Positions 24,770 through 35,000 are shown, counted from the stretch's first letter. The stretch: DNA of 44,798 bases from an uncultured Bacilli bacterium (GCA_947585665.1 CANPXE010000005.1:64760-109557); one strand, 5' to 3'. Numbers and translations are program-made. Notes: generated from the sequence alone by a model not told the origin.

Positions 24770-25516
24770 TTAGTCAAAATAGGAAGAAAAGTTTTCTTTA
24801 GAAGAAGTGTTTCCTTTATTACTACTAAATTCTTTTTGCATTTTTAATACTTTCTTTTTTATTCCTTGTAGGGTCTTATTATCAAGACTTTCAATATTAT
24901 TTAAATTTATTCCTTCATTATATATTTCTTCAGGATAAGGTGTTCGATTAGTTGGATAAACATCATATTGAACAATTGGATCTGTATGTGATAAGTCAAC
25001 GTCACGAACTTCATCTACTTCTCTACGAATAAGGGCATCAACAGCATCCCTATTTTCAATAATCCATTTAACTAGTTTCATTTCACGAACTAATTTAAAA
25101 GATTTTGGTGTTAGTGTTAATGGAACTGTATATATTAACGAACCAGCTGTCCAAACTGAAGCTCCTAAGAAATTACCAATACAAGTTTGTAAGACACCAT
25201 TAGTAAGATACACAGTGGCTATTGGAATATTCCATTTTAAGCTTCTTTTTAATTCTTTAGTAACTTCCTCATACATTTTCGCAAATTGTTCTCTTTGCAT
25301 ATCATCAAGTTCTTCAATCATTTCTTTTTCTTTTTCAGGTGGGCATATTTTTATTTTATCTTTTTTAATATAAAACAAGTAAGCTCCATCTTTCCAATAA
25401 CTGATTGTTAATTCACGACTCTTACGATCTAATTTATAATTCCTAACCCAATCGGTTTCCCAACATGGTAGTATGTGGATACCAGCACTTTTAGCTTTGG
25501 TTATGTAATCTTTCAT
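24770..25516 (-). CDS. Membrane protein of duplicated cassette, type A copy 1
   Basis: 248 residues, unknown family. It has the same architecture as the 23269-23958 product: N-terminal WVRNYKLDRKSRELTISYWK, EELDDMQREQFAKMYEEVTKEL, a central hydrophobic hairpin nearly identical to copy 2, REVDEVRDVDLSHTDPI, PEEIYNEGINLNNIESLDN, then an extra Ser/Lys-rich tail ending SSYFD that copy 2 lacks. Start chosen: ATG 25516 with AGGTGAT four bases upstream; the open frame from GTG 25525 begins in that Shine-Dalgarno. It starts nine bases after the type B copy 1 stop, so the two are co-translated. Confidence 0.8.
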   Translation of the reverse strand: MKDYITKAKSAGIHILPCWETDWVRNYKLDRKSRELTISYWKDGAYLFYIKKDKIKICPPEKEKEMIEELDDMQREQFAKMYEEVTKELKRSLKWNIPIATVYLTNGVLQTCIGNFLGASVWTAGSLIYTVPLTLTPKSFKLVREMKLVKWIIENRDAVDALIRREVDEVRDVDLSHTDPIVQYDVYPTNRTPYPEEIYNEGINLNNIESLDNKTLQGIKKKVLKMQKEFSSNKGNTSSKENFSSYFD

Positions 25517-25525
25517 TATAATCAC

Positions 25526-26188
25526 CTATTGTCTATTTTCTTCTTTTTGAAAAGATATTGTTTTCTTCTTTAATTTTCGTAATTGCTTAGTATTTAATTC
25601 CGAGATATTATTTAAATTGATACCTTCATTATACATTTCTTCTGAATAAAGTACATCACTAGGATAAGCACTATAATCAACAACTGGTATCAATTGTGAT
25701 AAATCAGTTTTTCGCTTAGAATCCACATCTCTATGTATTATACTATCAACATCTTTCTTATTATCAATAATCCAACCAATTAAAGCTAAATCTCTTTCCA
25801 ATTTTAAATATTTATGCGGAAGACATAGAAAAGAAGAACATAATAAGAATATACTAAATTTATACGATGCTGCTGACATAAAAAAAGCAAGCACTAAAAT
25901 CATATCACAAGGATTGTCAATCATTGACATATTTCCACATTTTTCAATAGCTTCTACCATTTTATCAAATTGCTCTTTCTGAGTTTGATCTAATTTTTCT
26001 TGCATTTCTTTATCTTCGCCACTACGGAAAGATATCTTTTTTTCTTGACCATTCCATTGTGTAATTTCAACATAATGTTGCTCACGATTTATTTTGTAAT
26101 CGCGAATCCAATCTTTATTGGTCACTTTTTTTTCATCAACAGTATGACTTCCTGTTCGTCTTTGACTCATTTCAATATAATTTTGCAT
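25526..26188 (-). CDS. Membrane protein of duplicated cassette, type B copy 1
   Basis: 220 residues, unknown family. Ends match the 23972-24646 product closely: IRDYKINREQHYVEITQWNG, RSGEDKEMQEKLDQTQKEQF, LIGWIIDNKKDVDSIIHRDVD, LSQLIPVVDYSAYPSDVLYS and EEMYNEGINLNNISEL. The central membrane hairpin (MILVLAFFMSAASYKFSIFL and on) shares little with copy 2. Start chosen: ATG 26188 with AAGGA nine bases upstream; the longer frame to 26218 crosses the conserved leader. It is the first gene of the quartet, with a promoter at 26236-26264. Confidence 0.8.
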   Translation of the reverse strand: MQNYIEMSQRRTGSHTVDEKKVTNKDWIRDYKINREQHYVEITQWNGQEKKISFRSGEDKEMQEKLDQTQKEQFDKMVEAIEKCGNMSMIDNPCDMILVLAFFMSAASYKFSIFLLCSSFLCLPHKYLKLERDLALIGWIIDNKKDVDSIIHRDVDSKRKTDLSQLIPVVDYSAYPSDVLYSEEMYNEGINLNNISELNTKQLRKLKKKTISFQKEENRQ

Positions 26189-26235
26189 TATGTCACATCC
26201 TTGTTTATTACAAAGCATCCCTCATTTATTGGCAT

Positions 26236-26264
26236 ATTATAACACGATTGTTAAAAAAAAACAA
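26236..26264 (-). promoter_or_regulatory. Promoter of the membrane-protein quartet
   Basis: Leftward -35 TTGTTT (26259-26264), 17-bp spacer, -10 TATAAT (26236-26241). The nine-T run overlapping the -35 may also end priA transcription, but no hairpin precedes it. Confidence 0.6.
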
Positions 26265-26265
26265 G

Positions 26266-28419
26266 TTAAATATTAATAGGATTAAAATCAATATCTAACT
26301 TGACTTTGTTATTATTTTTATAATGATTTTGTAGTTGTTCTAAAACAGGATATAAAGTATCTTCTTTTTTATATTTAATAATTATATTAAAACGATATAA
26401 GTTATTCATTTTAAAAACACTACATACAGTTGGACCAAGAACAATACTATTTTGTAATTTTTCTCTTAGTAAACTACCAATACGGTTTCCTTCGTCCTTA
26501 GCACTATCATAATCTTTACTTATTATTTTAATGCTTGTCATATAGTAATATGGTGAATATGATAAGCGATGTCTAATCTCCATTTCTTGTTTAAAAAAGC
26601 CTTTATAATTATGTGTTTGGGCAAGTTTTATGGCGTAGTGTTCAGGGTTGTATGTCTGAATGATAACACTTCCTTTTTTGGCACCACGGCCACTTCTTCC
26701 AGCTACTTGAGAAAGAAGTTGAAAAGTATATTCACTGCTTCGAAAATTAGGAATCATTAACGATGTATCACTATTAATGACACCAACTAGAGTGACATTA
26801 TCAAAGTCTAAGCCCTTCGCAATCATTTGGGTACCAAGAAGAATGTCATAATTGTGATTCTTAAATTCTTCAATTATTTTTTCATGACTTCCCTTACGAC
26901 TCGTCGTATCATAATCCATTCTAATTACTTTCGCATCAAACAATTTATTGATTTCTTCTTCAACCTTTTCAGTTCCAACACCTAATTCTTTGATAGCTTT
27001 TTCTTTACAGTTAGGACAAACTTCAATTCTTTTATTGCCATAACCACAGTAATGACAACGAAGAGTATTACTCGATTTATGATATGTCAAAGTTATATCA
27101 CAATTAGGACATTTTTCAACATAACCGCAATTACTACAAGTGACGAATGATGCATAACCACGACGATTTAAAAGAAGAATTATTTGTTCTTTTTTCTGCA
27201 AACGATCATTTATCGCATCGATTAATTTTTGGGAAAAGTAACTTGCTTTATTTTTCTCTTTTCCCATATCAACAATTGTTACTTCAGGTAATTCTTGATT
27301 GTTAACGCGTTTTGGTAACTCTAATAATTTATAGACATTTTTTAAAGCACGGGCATAACTCTCTAATGAAGGTGTGGCACTTCCCAAGATAACTTTAGCG
27401 TGATGATATTTACTTCGTTCAATGGAAACATCAATTGCATTGTATTTCGGATTGCTCTCTTGTTTATAACTCGTCGAATGTTCTTCATCAATAATAATAA
27501 CGCCAATATTTTTTAGAGGTGCAAAAACAGCGCTTCTTGCCCCGATGACAATATCAACTTCTCCCCTAGCGATTTTACGATATTCATCATATTTTTCACC
27601 ATCAGATAAACGACTATGAAGAATCGCAATTCTTTTACCAAATCTTTTGGAGAAACGTTCCACCATTTGGGGTGTTAAAGATATTTCAGGAACTAAGACA
27701 ATACTCGTTTTACCTTGATCTAACATCTTTTCAATAATTTCCATATAGACTTCCGTTTTACCTGAACCTGTAACTCCATGAAGAAGAAAAATGTTTTTCT
27801 CTTTTTCATTCATTACATCATTAACAACTCTTTCTTGATCAGGAGTTAATGGAAACTTTTTAACGACATCATAATCATTATCAAGACGATACTCTTCTTC
27901 TAATACTTCTTTTAAAACATTATGTTTAATTAAAGTATTAGTACTTGATAGAGAAAGATTATTTAAAATTTCTTTTTTTACTTTTTTATTTTCTAAAACG
28001 TAATCATAAATTTCTTGTTGTTTCGATGATAGTTTTTCGGAAAAAGAGTCGCCAAGAATAACATATTTAACCATCTTTTTATTAATACTTGTTCCTCTTT
28101 TAGCTTTTAAAGCTTTAGGTAACATTATTTGATAAGCTGATATTAACGTTGACAAAGTTTTATTACTCACAAATTTTCCCAATTCTAAAAGTTCGTTAGT
28201 CAAAACAACATCTTCATCAACAACATCGATGACTTCTTTTAAATCTTTTAAATTATTGTCTTTGGTATCTAAGACAAAACCTTCAAGAATTTGTTTACCA
28301 AAAGGAACAGTTACTCTTTTACCAATAGCTATTTTTTCTTCTAATTGAGGCGGAACTAAATAATCAAAAGTTTTATCAATATTCTTATTTGATAATTCAA
28401 CTAATACATTTACGACCAT
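26266..28419 (-). CDS. priA: Primosomal protein N' (replication restart helicase PriA)
   Basis: 717 residues. PriA recognises stalled forks and reloads the replicative helicase. The N-terminal DNA-binding part (VNVLVELSNKNIDKTFDYLV, GKRVTVPFG) is followed by the helicase core: Walker A GVTGSGKTEVYM, Walker B IIIDEEH, GSATPSLESY, LLNRRGYA. The paired zinc-binding cysteines are CSNCGYVEKCPNC and CHYCGYGNKRIEVCPNC. Motifs TQMIAKGLDFDNV and QVAGRSGRG complete it. The length is normal. The start has GAGGAGG upstream. It lies downstream of rnhB, an RNA-primer removal enzyme. Confidence 0.95.
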   Translation of the reverse strand: MVVNVLVELSNKNIDKTFDYLVPPQLEEKIAIGKRVTVPFGKQILEGFVLDTKDNNLKDLKEVIDVVDEDVVLTNELLELGKFVSNKTLSTLISAYQIMLPKALKAKRGTSINKKMVKYVILGDSFSEKLSSKQQEIYDYVLENKKVKKEILNNLSLSSTNTLIKHNVLKEVLEEEYRLDNDYDVVKKFPLTPDQERVVNDVMNEKEKNIFLLHGVTGSGKTEVYMEIIEKMLDQGKTSIVLVPEISLTPQMVERFSKRFGKRIAILHSRLSDGEKYDEYRKIARGEVDIVIGARSAVFAPLKNIGVIIIDEEHSTSYKQESNPKYNAIDVSIERSKYHHAKVILGSATPSLESYARALKNVYKLLELPKRVNNQELPEVTIVDMGKEKNKASYFSQKLIDAINDRLQKKEQIILLLNRRGYASFVTCSNCGYVEKCPNCDITLTYHKSSNTLRCHYCGYGNKRIEVCPNCKEKAIKELGVGTEKVEEEINKLFDAKVIRMDYDTTSRKGSHEKIIEEFKNHNYDILLGTQMIAKGLDFDNVTLVGVINSDTSLMIPNFRSSEYTFQLLSQVAGRSGRGAKKGSVIIQTYNPEHYAIKLAQTHNYKGFFKQEMEIRHRLSYSPYYYMTSIKIISKDYDSAKDEGNRIGSLLREKLQNSIVLGPTVCSVFKMNNLYRFNIIIKYKKEDTLYPVLEQLQNHYKNNNKVKLDIDFNPINI

Positions 28420-28449
28420 ATTCTACCTCCTCTAAATATATAATAACAT

Positions 28450-28472
28450 AAAAAAAGAAGATTTCTCTTCTT
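28450..28472 (-). terminator. rnhB terminator
   Basis: AAGAAGA (28455-28461) pairs with TCTTCTT (28466-28472), loop TTTC, followed leftward by a U tract. It sits at the TAA stop of rnhB. Confidence 0.8.
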
Positions 28473-29103
28473 ATTTGTGATATAAATGATCTAAATGTTC
28501 CGTAACTGGTCTAAAAGTTTTACGATGTTCAGCAATAATTCCATATTTTTCAATGGCTTCAATGTGTTGTTTGGTACCATATCCCATATTCTTTTTAAAA
28601 CCATATTCTGGATATTTTTTATCAAGTGACACCATCATGCGATCCCTTGTCACTTTCGCAATTACACTACTAGCCGCAATCGTGATACTCTTTAAATCAC
28701 CTTTAATAATAGAAGTTGAAGGAATATCCAATTTCTCCAATTTCATCGCATCGATTAAAACGTGTTCTGGTTTTACTTTAGAATTATTAATGGCTTCATA
28801 CATCGCTTCTTTGGTTGCTTCATAAATATTTATTTCATCAATAACTTTTTCATCACGTAAACCAATACTTACACTTATGGCATCACGCATGATAATATCA
28901 TAAAACATTTCACGTTTTTTAGGCGTTAATTTTTTACTATCAGTAAGACCTTCTAAATGGTAATCAACGGGTAGTATAACACAAGCCGTCACAACAGGAC
29001 CAACTAAAGGACCACGCCCTACTTCATCAACTCCCGCTATTAGTTTAACACCTTTTTCATATAGTTCTCTTTCATATTTATGATTATCAATTATTTCTTT
29101 CAT
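28471..29103 (-). CDS. rnhB: Ribonuclease HII
   Basis: 210 residues. It removes ribonucleotides and RNA primers from DNA. Motifs: [16 protein letters not shown] with the catalytic Asp/Glu, [21 protein letters not shown] and [12 protein letters not shown]. Start chosen: ATG 29103 ([14 protein letters not shown]); the longer frame to 29160 lies inside the upstream membrane-protein gene. This leaves a 17-base overlap with that gene, implying coupling. rbgA next to rnhB is a familiar Firmicutes pairing, here split by one membrane-protein gene. Confidence 0.94.
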   Translation of the reverse strand: MKEIIDNHKYERELYEKGVKLIAGVDEVGRGPLVGPVVTACVILPVDYHLEGLTDSKKLTPKKREMFYDIIMRDAISVSIGLRDEKVIDEINIYEATKEAMYEAINNSKVKPEHVLIDAMKLEKLDIPSTSIIKGDLKSITIAASSVIAKVTRDRMMVSLDKKYPEYGFKKNMGYGTKQHIEAIEKYGIIAEHRKTFRPVTEHLDHLYHK

Positions 29104-30211
29104 AGGGACTATACTCTTTTCCATTTGCACCAACGAACTTAATCTGTTTAGCATATTCACTACTTACATGAACTTCGATTTTAGCATATTTCAATAAGTT
29201 ATAATTATAAATTGTTTTTTCTTTAATACAACTTACTCCAAAATTTAATAATTTCTCTAAATCATTAACTCCTAAATTTAATTCTTCTTCATATCCAATC
29301 TTTAATTTATTATCAATTTGCTTAATATTAGTTTTTACTTCATTAGTCGTCGCATGAAGAATGATAATTTCTAAATAACTTCCTAAATCATCATCAACAA
29401 CTAAGTTCATATAAGAGTCTTTACCATTATTCGTAATGACGTAATCTAAACCTTTATACATTTTATATTGATATTCAAAAGTCGAATTAGTAAAGTCACT
29501 TGTCAAAGCATCAACTGTCTTATAGTCCTGTGTTTCAAATAAAATAGTAATGCTTCCTCCTGCTAGTAAAATACCAGCTAAAATAACTACATATACATAC
29601 TTTTTAAAAGTATCTTTCCAAGGCGATAATAAAGTCTTTATTAAGAAAATAATACCTGTAAAGAATAAGATTAAGCCAATGGCAATAATAAATAAGCCAA
29701 TTAAATAAATGCTTTGACGAAGATATCCAACCATTATTCCTAAAACAAATATCATTGCTATATCTAATACAAAAATAGGAATGAGGATAATTGTTCCTAA
29801 TACTTTAATGACATTCTCAATCGTTAAGAATACACGTTTTTTAGCATTTCGATCTTTCTTACTATCCTTTGATAGCGTAATAAATTCTTTGTCTTTTTGA
29901 GCCACTTCCGTAAGTCTATATAGTGACACAACAACAAATAAGAAATAAGTAAAGTTAACCACTACTGTCCAAATACTACTTAAAAGGGAACGTCCTGTCA
30001 TACCAACTTGATAAATAATGCTCTTACCAATTGATACAATTCCATCAGTTACCCAACCTAAAACCATATAAAGCAAAAATAAGATAATTACTTTTATAAT
30101 TGTTTTTATAACATGAGCATTATCTTTTTTATTAATTGCTTTGGATATTTTTTCTAAAAAATTATATATCGCATCAGTTGTCTTGTTTAAAATCTTTTTT
30201 AACTCTTTCAT
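29087..30211 (-). CDS. Polytopic membrane protein with extracytoplasmic C-terminal domain
   Basis: 374 residues, family not recognised. A helical N-terminus ([22 protein letters not shown]) precedes about five transmembrane helices (between residues ~38 and 245) with a charged loop [11 protein letters not shown] in the middle. The C-terminal ~120 residues are beta-rich and repetitive ([25 protein letters not shown] ... [20 protein letters not shown]), like bacterial putative-adhesin beta-helical domains; that resemblance is tentative. Start chosen: ATG 30211 with GGAGGG five bases upstream; the frame to 30301 would run through the rbgA terminator. It has its own promoter at 30231-30259. Confidence 0.75.
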   Translation of the reverse strand: MKELKKILNKTTDAIYNFLEKISKAINKKDNAHVIKTIIKVIILFLLYMVLGWVTDGIVSIGKSIIYQVGMTGRSLLSSIWTVVVNFTYFLFVVVSLYRLTEVAQKDKEFITLSKDSKKDRNAKKRVFLTIENVIKVLGTIILIPIFVLDIAMIFVLGIMVGYLRQSIYLIGLFIIAIGLILFFTGIIFLIKTLLSPWKDTFKKYVYVVILAGILLAGGSITILFETQDYKTVDALTSDFTNSTFEYQYKMYKGLDYVITNNGKDSYMNLVVDDDLGSYLEIIILHATTNEVKTNIKQIDNKLKIGYEEELNLGVNDLEKLLNFGVSCIKEKTIYNYNLLKYAKIEVHVSSEYAKQIKFVGANGKEYSPYERNN

Positions 30212-30230
30212 ATTACCCTCCAATAATATA

Positions 30231-30259
30231 ATTATAACTTTAATGCTTCCAAAAGTCGA
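30231..30259 (-). promoter_or_regulatory. Promoter of the membrane protein-rnhB transcript
   Basis: Leftward -35 TCGACT (30254-30259, 4 of 6), 17-bp spacer, -10 TATAAT (30231-30236), just after the rbgA terminator. Confidence 0.6.
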
Positions 30260-30262
30260 CAC

Positions 30263-30290
30263 AAAAAAAGAAATATTTTTATATTTCTTT
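30263..30290 (-). terminator. rbgA terminator
   Basis: AAAGAAATAT (30267-30276) pairs with ATATTTCTTT (30281-30290), loop TTTT, followed leftward by U. The rbgA stop codon at 30279-30281 lies in the hairpin. Confidence 0.8.
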
Positions 30291-31157
30291 AAAACGATCA
30301 AAAGTAATTTTTCCTAAAAGATTTTCTTTTAAATCACGAATAATTAGCGAATATACTTTGTCATAATCCTTTTCTCCACCCTTTAAAAGAGCACCCCTTT
30401 TAATGGCAATAATATCTAAAGTTGGAACAATATTAGAAAAATCAATTTGTTCAATGCCATAACGTTCTTTTAGACGTTCTGGGTATAAATGATACATAGT
30501 TTTTAAAATGTATAAAGCAAGACTTTCTTTATCAATGACCTCTTCTTTAATAGAAGATAAAGCCGCAAGATTATAAGCGTTATCTTGATTATCAAATTTA
30601 GGCCAAAGAATTCCTGGTGAATCCAATAATTCTAAATCTTTATTAATTCTAATCCAACTAAGGGCTTTAGTAACTCCTGGCTTATCACCAATAACCGTTG
30701 CTTTTTTACCAACTAAACGATTTATTAGCGTTGACTTACCAACATTTGGAACACCAATTACAAGAGCACGTGCACTTCTTGGTTTCATCCCTTTAGCAAG
30801 CCTTTTTTCATTCATATCTTTAAGGATGATATTCGTTTCAGCAATTATTTTATTAATGATATTTTTATTATTTATGAGATCACAACAAATAACTATATGG
30901 CCAAGATCCTCATAATATTTTACAAACTTATCAGTTTCTTTTTCATCACATAAATCATACTTAGTAAAAATAATAATTCGCGGTTTATTTTTAACTATTT
31001 CATCAATATCCGCAATACGACTACTAATAGGCATACGACTATCAATAACTTCATAGATAATATCAATTAAATTAATCTTTTCATTTATCTCTTTTTTAGT
31101 CTTAGCCATATGTCCTGGATACCAGTTGATGTTTGTCAAATTTTGTCGATTGTCCAT
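30279..31157 (-). CDS. rbgA: Ribosome biogenesis GTPase RbgA (YlqF)
   Basis: 292 residues, a circularly permuted GTPase needed for late 50S subunit assembly. It opens with the family signature NINWYPGHMAKTKKEI. The G motifs come in permuted order: G4 TKYDL, then G1 GVPNVGKST, G2 region GVTKALSW, G3 DSPG. The C-terminal domain contains LERYGIE-like KERYGIEQID. Start chosen: ATG 31157. GGGAAG sits eight bases before it, whereas the alternative GTG at 31166 directly abuts that site. It follows the ASCH gene by five bases. Confidence 0.93.
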   Translation of the reverse strand: MDNRQNLTNINWYPGHMAKTKKEINEKINLIDIIYEVIDSRMPISSRIADIDEIVKNKPRIIIFTKYDLCDEKETDKFVKYYEDLGHIVICCDLINNKNIINKIIAETNIILKDMNEKRLAKGMKPRSARALVIGVPNVGKSTLINRLVGKKATVIGDKPGVTKALSWIRINKDLELLDSPGILWPKFDNQDNAYNLAALSSIKEEVIDKESLALYILKTMYHLYPERLKERYGIEQIDFSNIVPTLDIIAIKRGALLKGGEKDYDKVYSLIIRDLKENLLGKITFDRFKEI

Positions 31158-31162
31158 TATTA

Positions 31163-31510
31163 TCACTTCCCTTCATCAATTATTCTTATTTCTATTCCAA
31201 TAACTCCATATTTTTCTTGTTCTTCCTTAGGATAATATCTTTCCATATCTTTAGGATTTGCAATATCATCTTGATCATATCCTAATGATACTTTGTCAAA
31301 ATGTTTATATAATTCATCAAAATTTGAATATTTATGTAATTTTACTATTTCAACTAATATAGTTTCCAATGTAGTCCTATTCGTAAATTCAATTAAATCT
31401 TTTTCTTTCAATAATTGTCTTTTCTCATCATTTAATCTCATTTCTATCGTCTTAGTTCCATCCTTTATATGATTAAATGGTACATTATTTAACTTCATAT
31501 TATATTTCAT
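31163..31510 (-). CDS. ASCH-domain protein
   Basis: 115 residues with the ASCH fold signature: MKLNNVPFNHIKDGTKTIEMRLNDEKR, then DLIEFTNRTTLETILVEIV and a C-terminal YGVIGIEIRII strand. ASCH domains are related to PUA domains and are suspected to bind RNA or modified nucleosides; some cleave N4-acetylcytidine. Activity of this copy is unknown. The ATG has GGAG seven bases upstream. It stands between a broken ASCH gene and rbgA. Confidence 0.82.
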   Translation of the reverse strand: MKYNMKLNNVPFNHIKDGTKTIEMRLNDEKRQLLKEKDLIEFTNRTTLETILVEIVKLHKYSNFDELYKHFDKVSLGYDQDDIANPKDMERYYPKEEQEKYGVIGIEIRIIDEGK

Positions 31511-31522
31511 ACTTAATCTCCA

Positions 31523-31923
31523 TCAATTTTTCTTACTATTTTCATACTCATAATCCCATAGACTTAATTTTCCATTTACTTCAATAGGACTTACTTCTTT
31601 TACATTCTCCAATTTAAACCCATAACCATCCCAATCATCTTTACTTATTAATCCTCTATATACAATTGGATCTTTTTTATACAATTTTTGTGCAAATTCT
31701 TCATCAACATATATACAATCTGTAATAGTTACTTGAGCAATTATTTTACCAATCGGATATTCTAAATTTAAATGTTTGAATAGTCCCATTGCCTTCTTAT
31801 CAATTCCCTTACCTGCATGTATTAATATATCACCGCGATATTTAGTTTTCCAAGTTCTAAATTCATATTCTTTATAACCCTTTGCTTATCTCCTTTGCAT
31901 ATGTTCTTAAATGTCGTAATCAC
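31523..31923 (-). pseudogene. Frameshifted second ASCH-domain gene
   Basis: An 88-codon ORF from ATG 31789 (MGLFKHLNLEYPIGKIIAQV) encodes only the back part of an ASCH protein. The same frame extends upstream without a start codon to 31885 and reads AKGYKEYEFRTWKTKYRG then DILIHAGKGIDKKA, a typical ASCH N-terminal region. Just before it, another frame starting GTG 31923 (MITTFK) with GAGGTG upstream looks like the original start. Joining the parts needs at least one indel near 31886-31905, around AAGGAGATAAGCAAAGGG. The gene is therefore broken, or the assembly has an indel. It belongs to a different ASCH subgroup from the 31163-31510 gene. Confidence 0.62.
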
Positions 31924-32022
31924 CTTTCACCTCAATATTATCTTTATTATTATATTGACTCCTAAACTTAAAAACACTAAATATTTTTCTCTTTCATTAT
32001 AACATAATGTTGAAAATGATAG

Positions 32023-32052
32023 AAGAAAAAGACTGCTTATAGCAATCTTTTT
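32023..32052 (-). terminator. Terminator of the giant M26 protease gene
   Basis: AAAAAGA (32026-32032) pairs with TCTTTTT (32046-32052), and an inner stem TGCT/AGCA (32034-32037/32041-32044) lies across one mismatch. A U-rich tail follows leftward. Confidence 0.75.
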
Positions 32053-32053
32053 A

Positions 32054-35000
32054 TTATTCACCAAGAACACTATCAATTAATTCATCAATAACAGCATCTT
32101 CATTTGAAGAATCATCTAAAGTTTCATCTTGTTCTTCTTGCTTTTCTTCTATATCAGTATCTTCTTCGATTTCTTCTTGTTCTTCACCAGTTGTTTCAGT
32201 ACTGTCATTTTGGTCTTCTATAATTTCTTCAGAAGTATTATCTTTTGGATTATCAGCAACTTCTGGTTCATCTTTTTTATCTGGTCCATCAGATACTTCT
32301 GGGTCAGTTATATCATCACTAACTAATGGTGTATCTTGAATTAAAATACTATTTTCTTCTTTTGGAGAATCTTCTTCAGTTGGTTCTTCTTCAACATATT
32401 CTGATTTCTTTAACAAAATATCATCTAAGTCTTGTTGCTTTGTATCTTCAAAAATATCAGTTGTAAAATTATTAGTTGCTTCTTTTAAAGCATAATATAA
32501 ATCTTGTCTTACTTTGGTACTTTCCGTTAGACCAATAAGTGGATTAATATTATATACTCTACACCAATAATCATTTATACACCCAGGATTTTTTGCCATA
32601 TAATCTTTTAGTTTTACACTATAGTTTTCAGCATCTTTTTGCAAAGCCTCTTGGAATTTTTGAATATAATCTTTAACGTCAACCACATCTTTATCAAGTT
32701 TTTCTAGATTATCTCTAGTCTCATTGAAACGATACTTTTTATAATTATCAAAATTACTAAATTGACCATCAGTTATGTCATAAAGAGCCATACTATCAGA
32801 TTTAAAATCAACTTCGGTAGTACCTTTTGCAGGTTCATCAATACTAGTATAAATTCTTTGTTTCTTAGAATTAATATTACTATAATATGCGATGTATCCT
32901 TCATCATAACCCTTGTAACCCAACATTTCATAAGCAATCCATTTTAGAGAGTATGAATCAGGTCTTCCATCAGGATTATTAGGTTGATACCAATGAACGC
33001 TACCAATGCCTTGACCACCATATAAGTTAGACCCTCTTGTTCCTATTTGATAAATTCCTGGTTCAAGGACGATTTTGTTTTTAATTAAGTCATCAATTGT
33101 TTCTAGTTTCATCTCTTTAAATTGATTAGAATCCAAATATGTAAATCTTGTTGATTGACGAGCACGGAAACGTGAATATACATCATTATAATATTTTTCA
33201 TAATTTGGATAAGATACTTGAACTGCAACACCTGATTTAGTATTATCATCCAATTGTAAGAAGGCCATTGCTTCAATGTAGTCCATAACATAAATTGTTT
33301 TAAACACTTCTTTGTAATAATTTTCTACTTTTGTAGGTGACGCAATCATACTAGGTACAGGATTAGCTCCCATTTTTGTATTAGGATCATAACGAACTGA
33401 TAAATTCATAACGATTTCATTAGGTCCAAATGATTGTGATAAGTTACCATCAGCATAGTCTTCCCCACCAGCATCAAATCTTCTTCCTTTATCCCTCAAG
33501 AATAATCGCGCATCAATATTATGAGCCGTTTCATGAGACCAGGTATGGAAAGTATTTTCAGTATGGTTAGTAGCATCAGGTAAGAAATTACTTTCAAGTA
33601 CTCCTTCAGCACGCCAAAGGATAGATGAACCATTAGCTGTTGCGGCATTACCATCTGGATTAGCCCATAAGTTTACAACTTCATTAAAGTTCTTATGGAA
33701 TGGATCAGTTGTTGCTTCTGGATTTTGGAATATTTGTACACCACTATCATCGAAAGCAAAACGTTTATCAATTTGGAAAGTATGAATATTATTAAATAAT
33801 TGTTTATCTAACAATATATTATAAGAAGTGTCATAATAATCTTGCATTCTATCCGTATAACTCTTAACTTTTCGTGCAAAGTTAGCTTGTTGTTCACTAT
33901 CGTTAGGATCAACCATATAAATTCTTTCTGAACCAATGATGAATTGCGTTGGACTAGAAATAACATATCCAGCATTTTTAGGTAAAGTTAATATTGGCAA
34001 TGTATAATTAGCCCAAGACCAACCTCTAATGTCTTTCGTACTCAAATGATCCCATAAAGTATATTGAATATCAGGTTGTCCAGTAATACTTATTTCCACG
34101 ATATAACCTTTAAATGTTTTCTTACACCATTCATCAACATCTTCATCACTGAAATTTGTTACGACGTATTCAATGAAATCAGTAATACTATTAGAATTTG
34201 TTTTACTTCCTAAAATGTTGACAAACACTTCACTAGTACGATTAGATTCAATATTTTTATCATTAGATAAGAACATTTCAGCAATTGCTAAAGGTGTTAA
34301 ATTCTTACCAAATCCTTCCATATTGAATAGAACAAAATCATTTAACATCATACCATCAATATCAAGACTATAGAATCTTCTAAAATAGTTATATACATAT
34401 AATACTTTTTCTATTTTTTGATCTTTCTTAATTTCTTCTTCAAGATAATCATTAATCATTTCATCATTAGTAGTATTAGTGTAATTACTATTAGAAAGGA
34501 ATTTTAGGACAAACTCTTTCATTTCTTTTCTAGTAACATCACTATAATGTTCTTTATAAATACGACTATCAACAATGGATGGTGTTAACTTATCAAGATT
34601 TTCTTCATAACTCAAATTTAATAAGTAGTTAGTTAAATTATTGACTAATTGCGATTTACTATCGATGACATAATGATTGTATGTGTAATCAATTTTTAAA
34701 TCATTAATACGATAACTTGCGACCATATCATAAGTTTTATCATAGCGAACATCATAAGTTTCACTTGTACCATCAGCATATACTAATTTAATCTTTGTTA
34801 TTTTATTTTGATCAGTTGTCGTTAAATATGTTACGATATGACCTTTTGCATCAACTGGTACAATGTGCATTAATTCTTTCTTATATAGATTGCTAGTCTC
34901 TGGTATTTTAGATGCTGTTCTACCTATTTTTTCTAATTTATAGAATGGCATTAAACGAATTAAGTTATTATATAAAGTCTCTTTCTTTTCATCGTAATCA

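Noticed and set aside
26242..26264. Intrinsic terminator of priA at the nine-T run
   Set aside because: I could not find a hairpin before the T-run. The run is better explained as part of the promoter spacer/-35 of the next gene.
32129..34373. Plus-strand ORFs of 60-66 codons inside the giant protease gene
   Set aside because: They are antisense shadows of acidic or repetitive coding sequence (Phe/Ile-rich translations) with no ribosome site.
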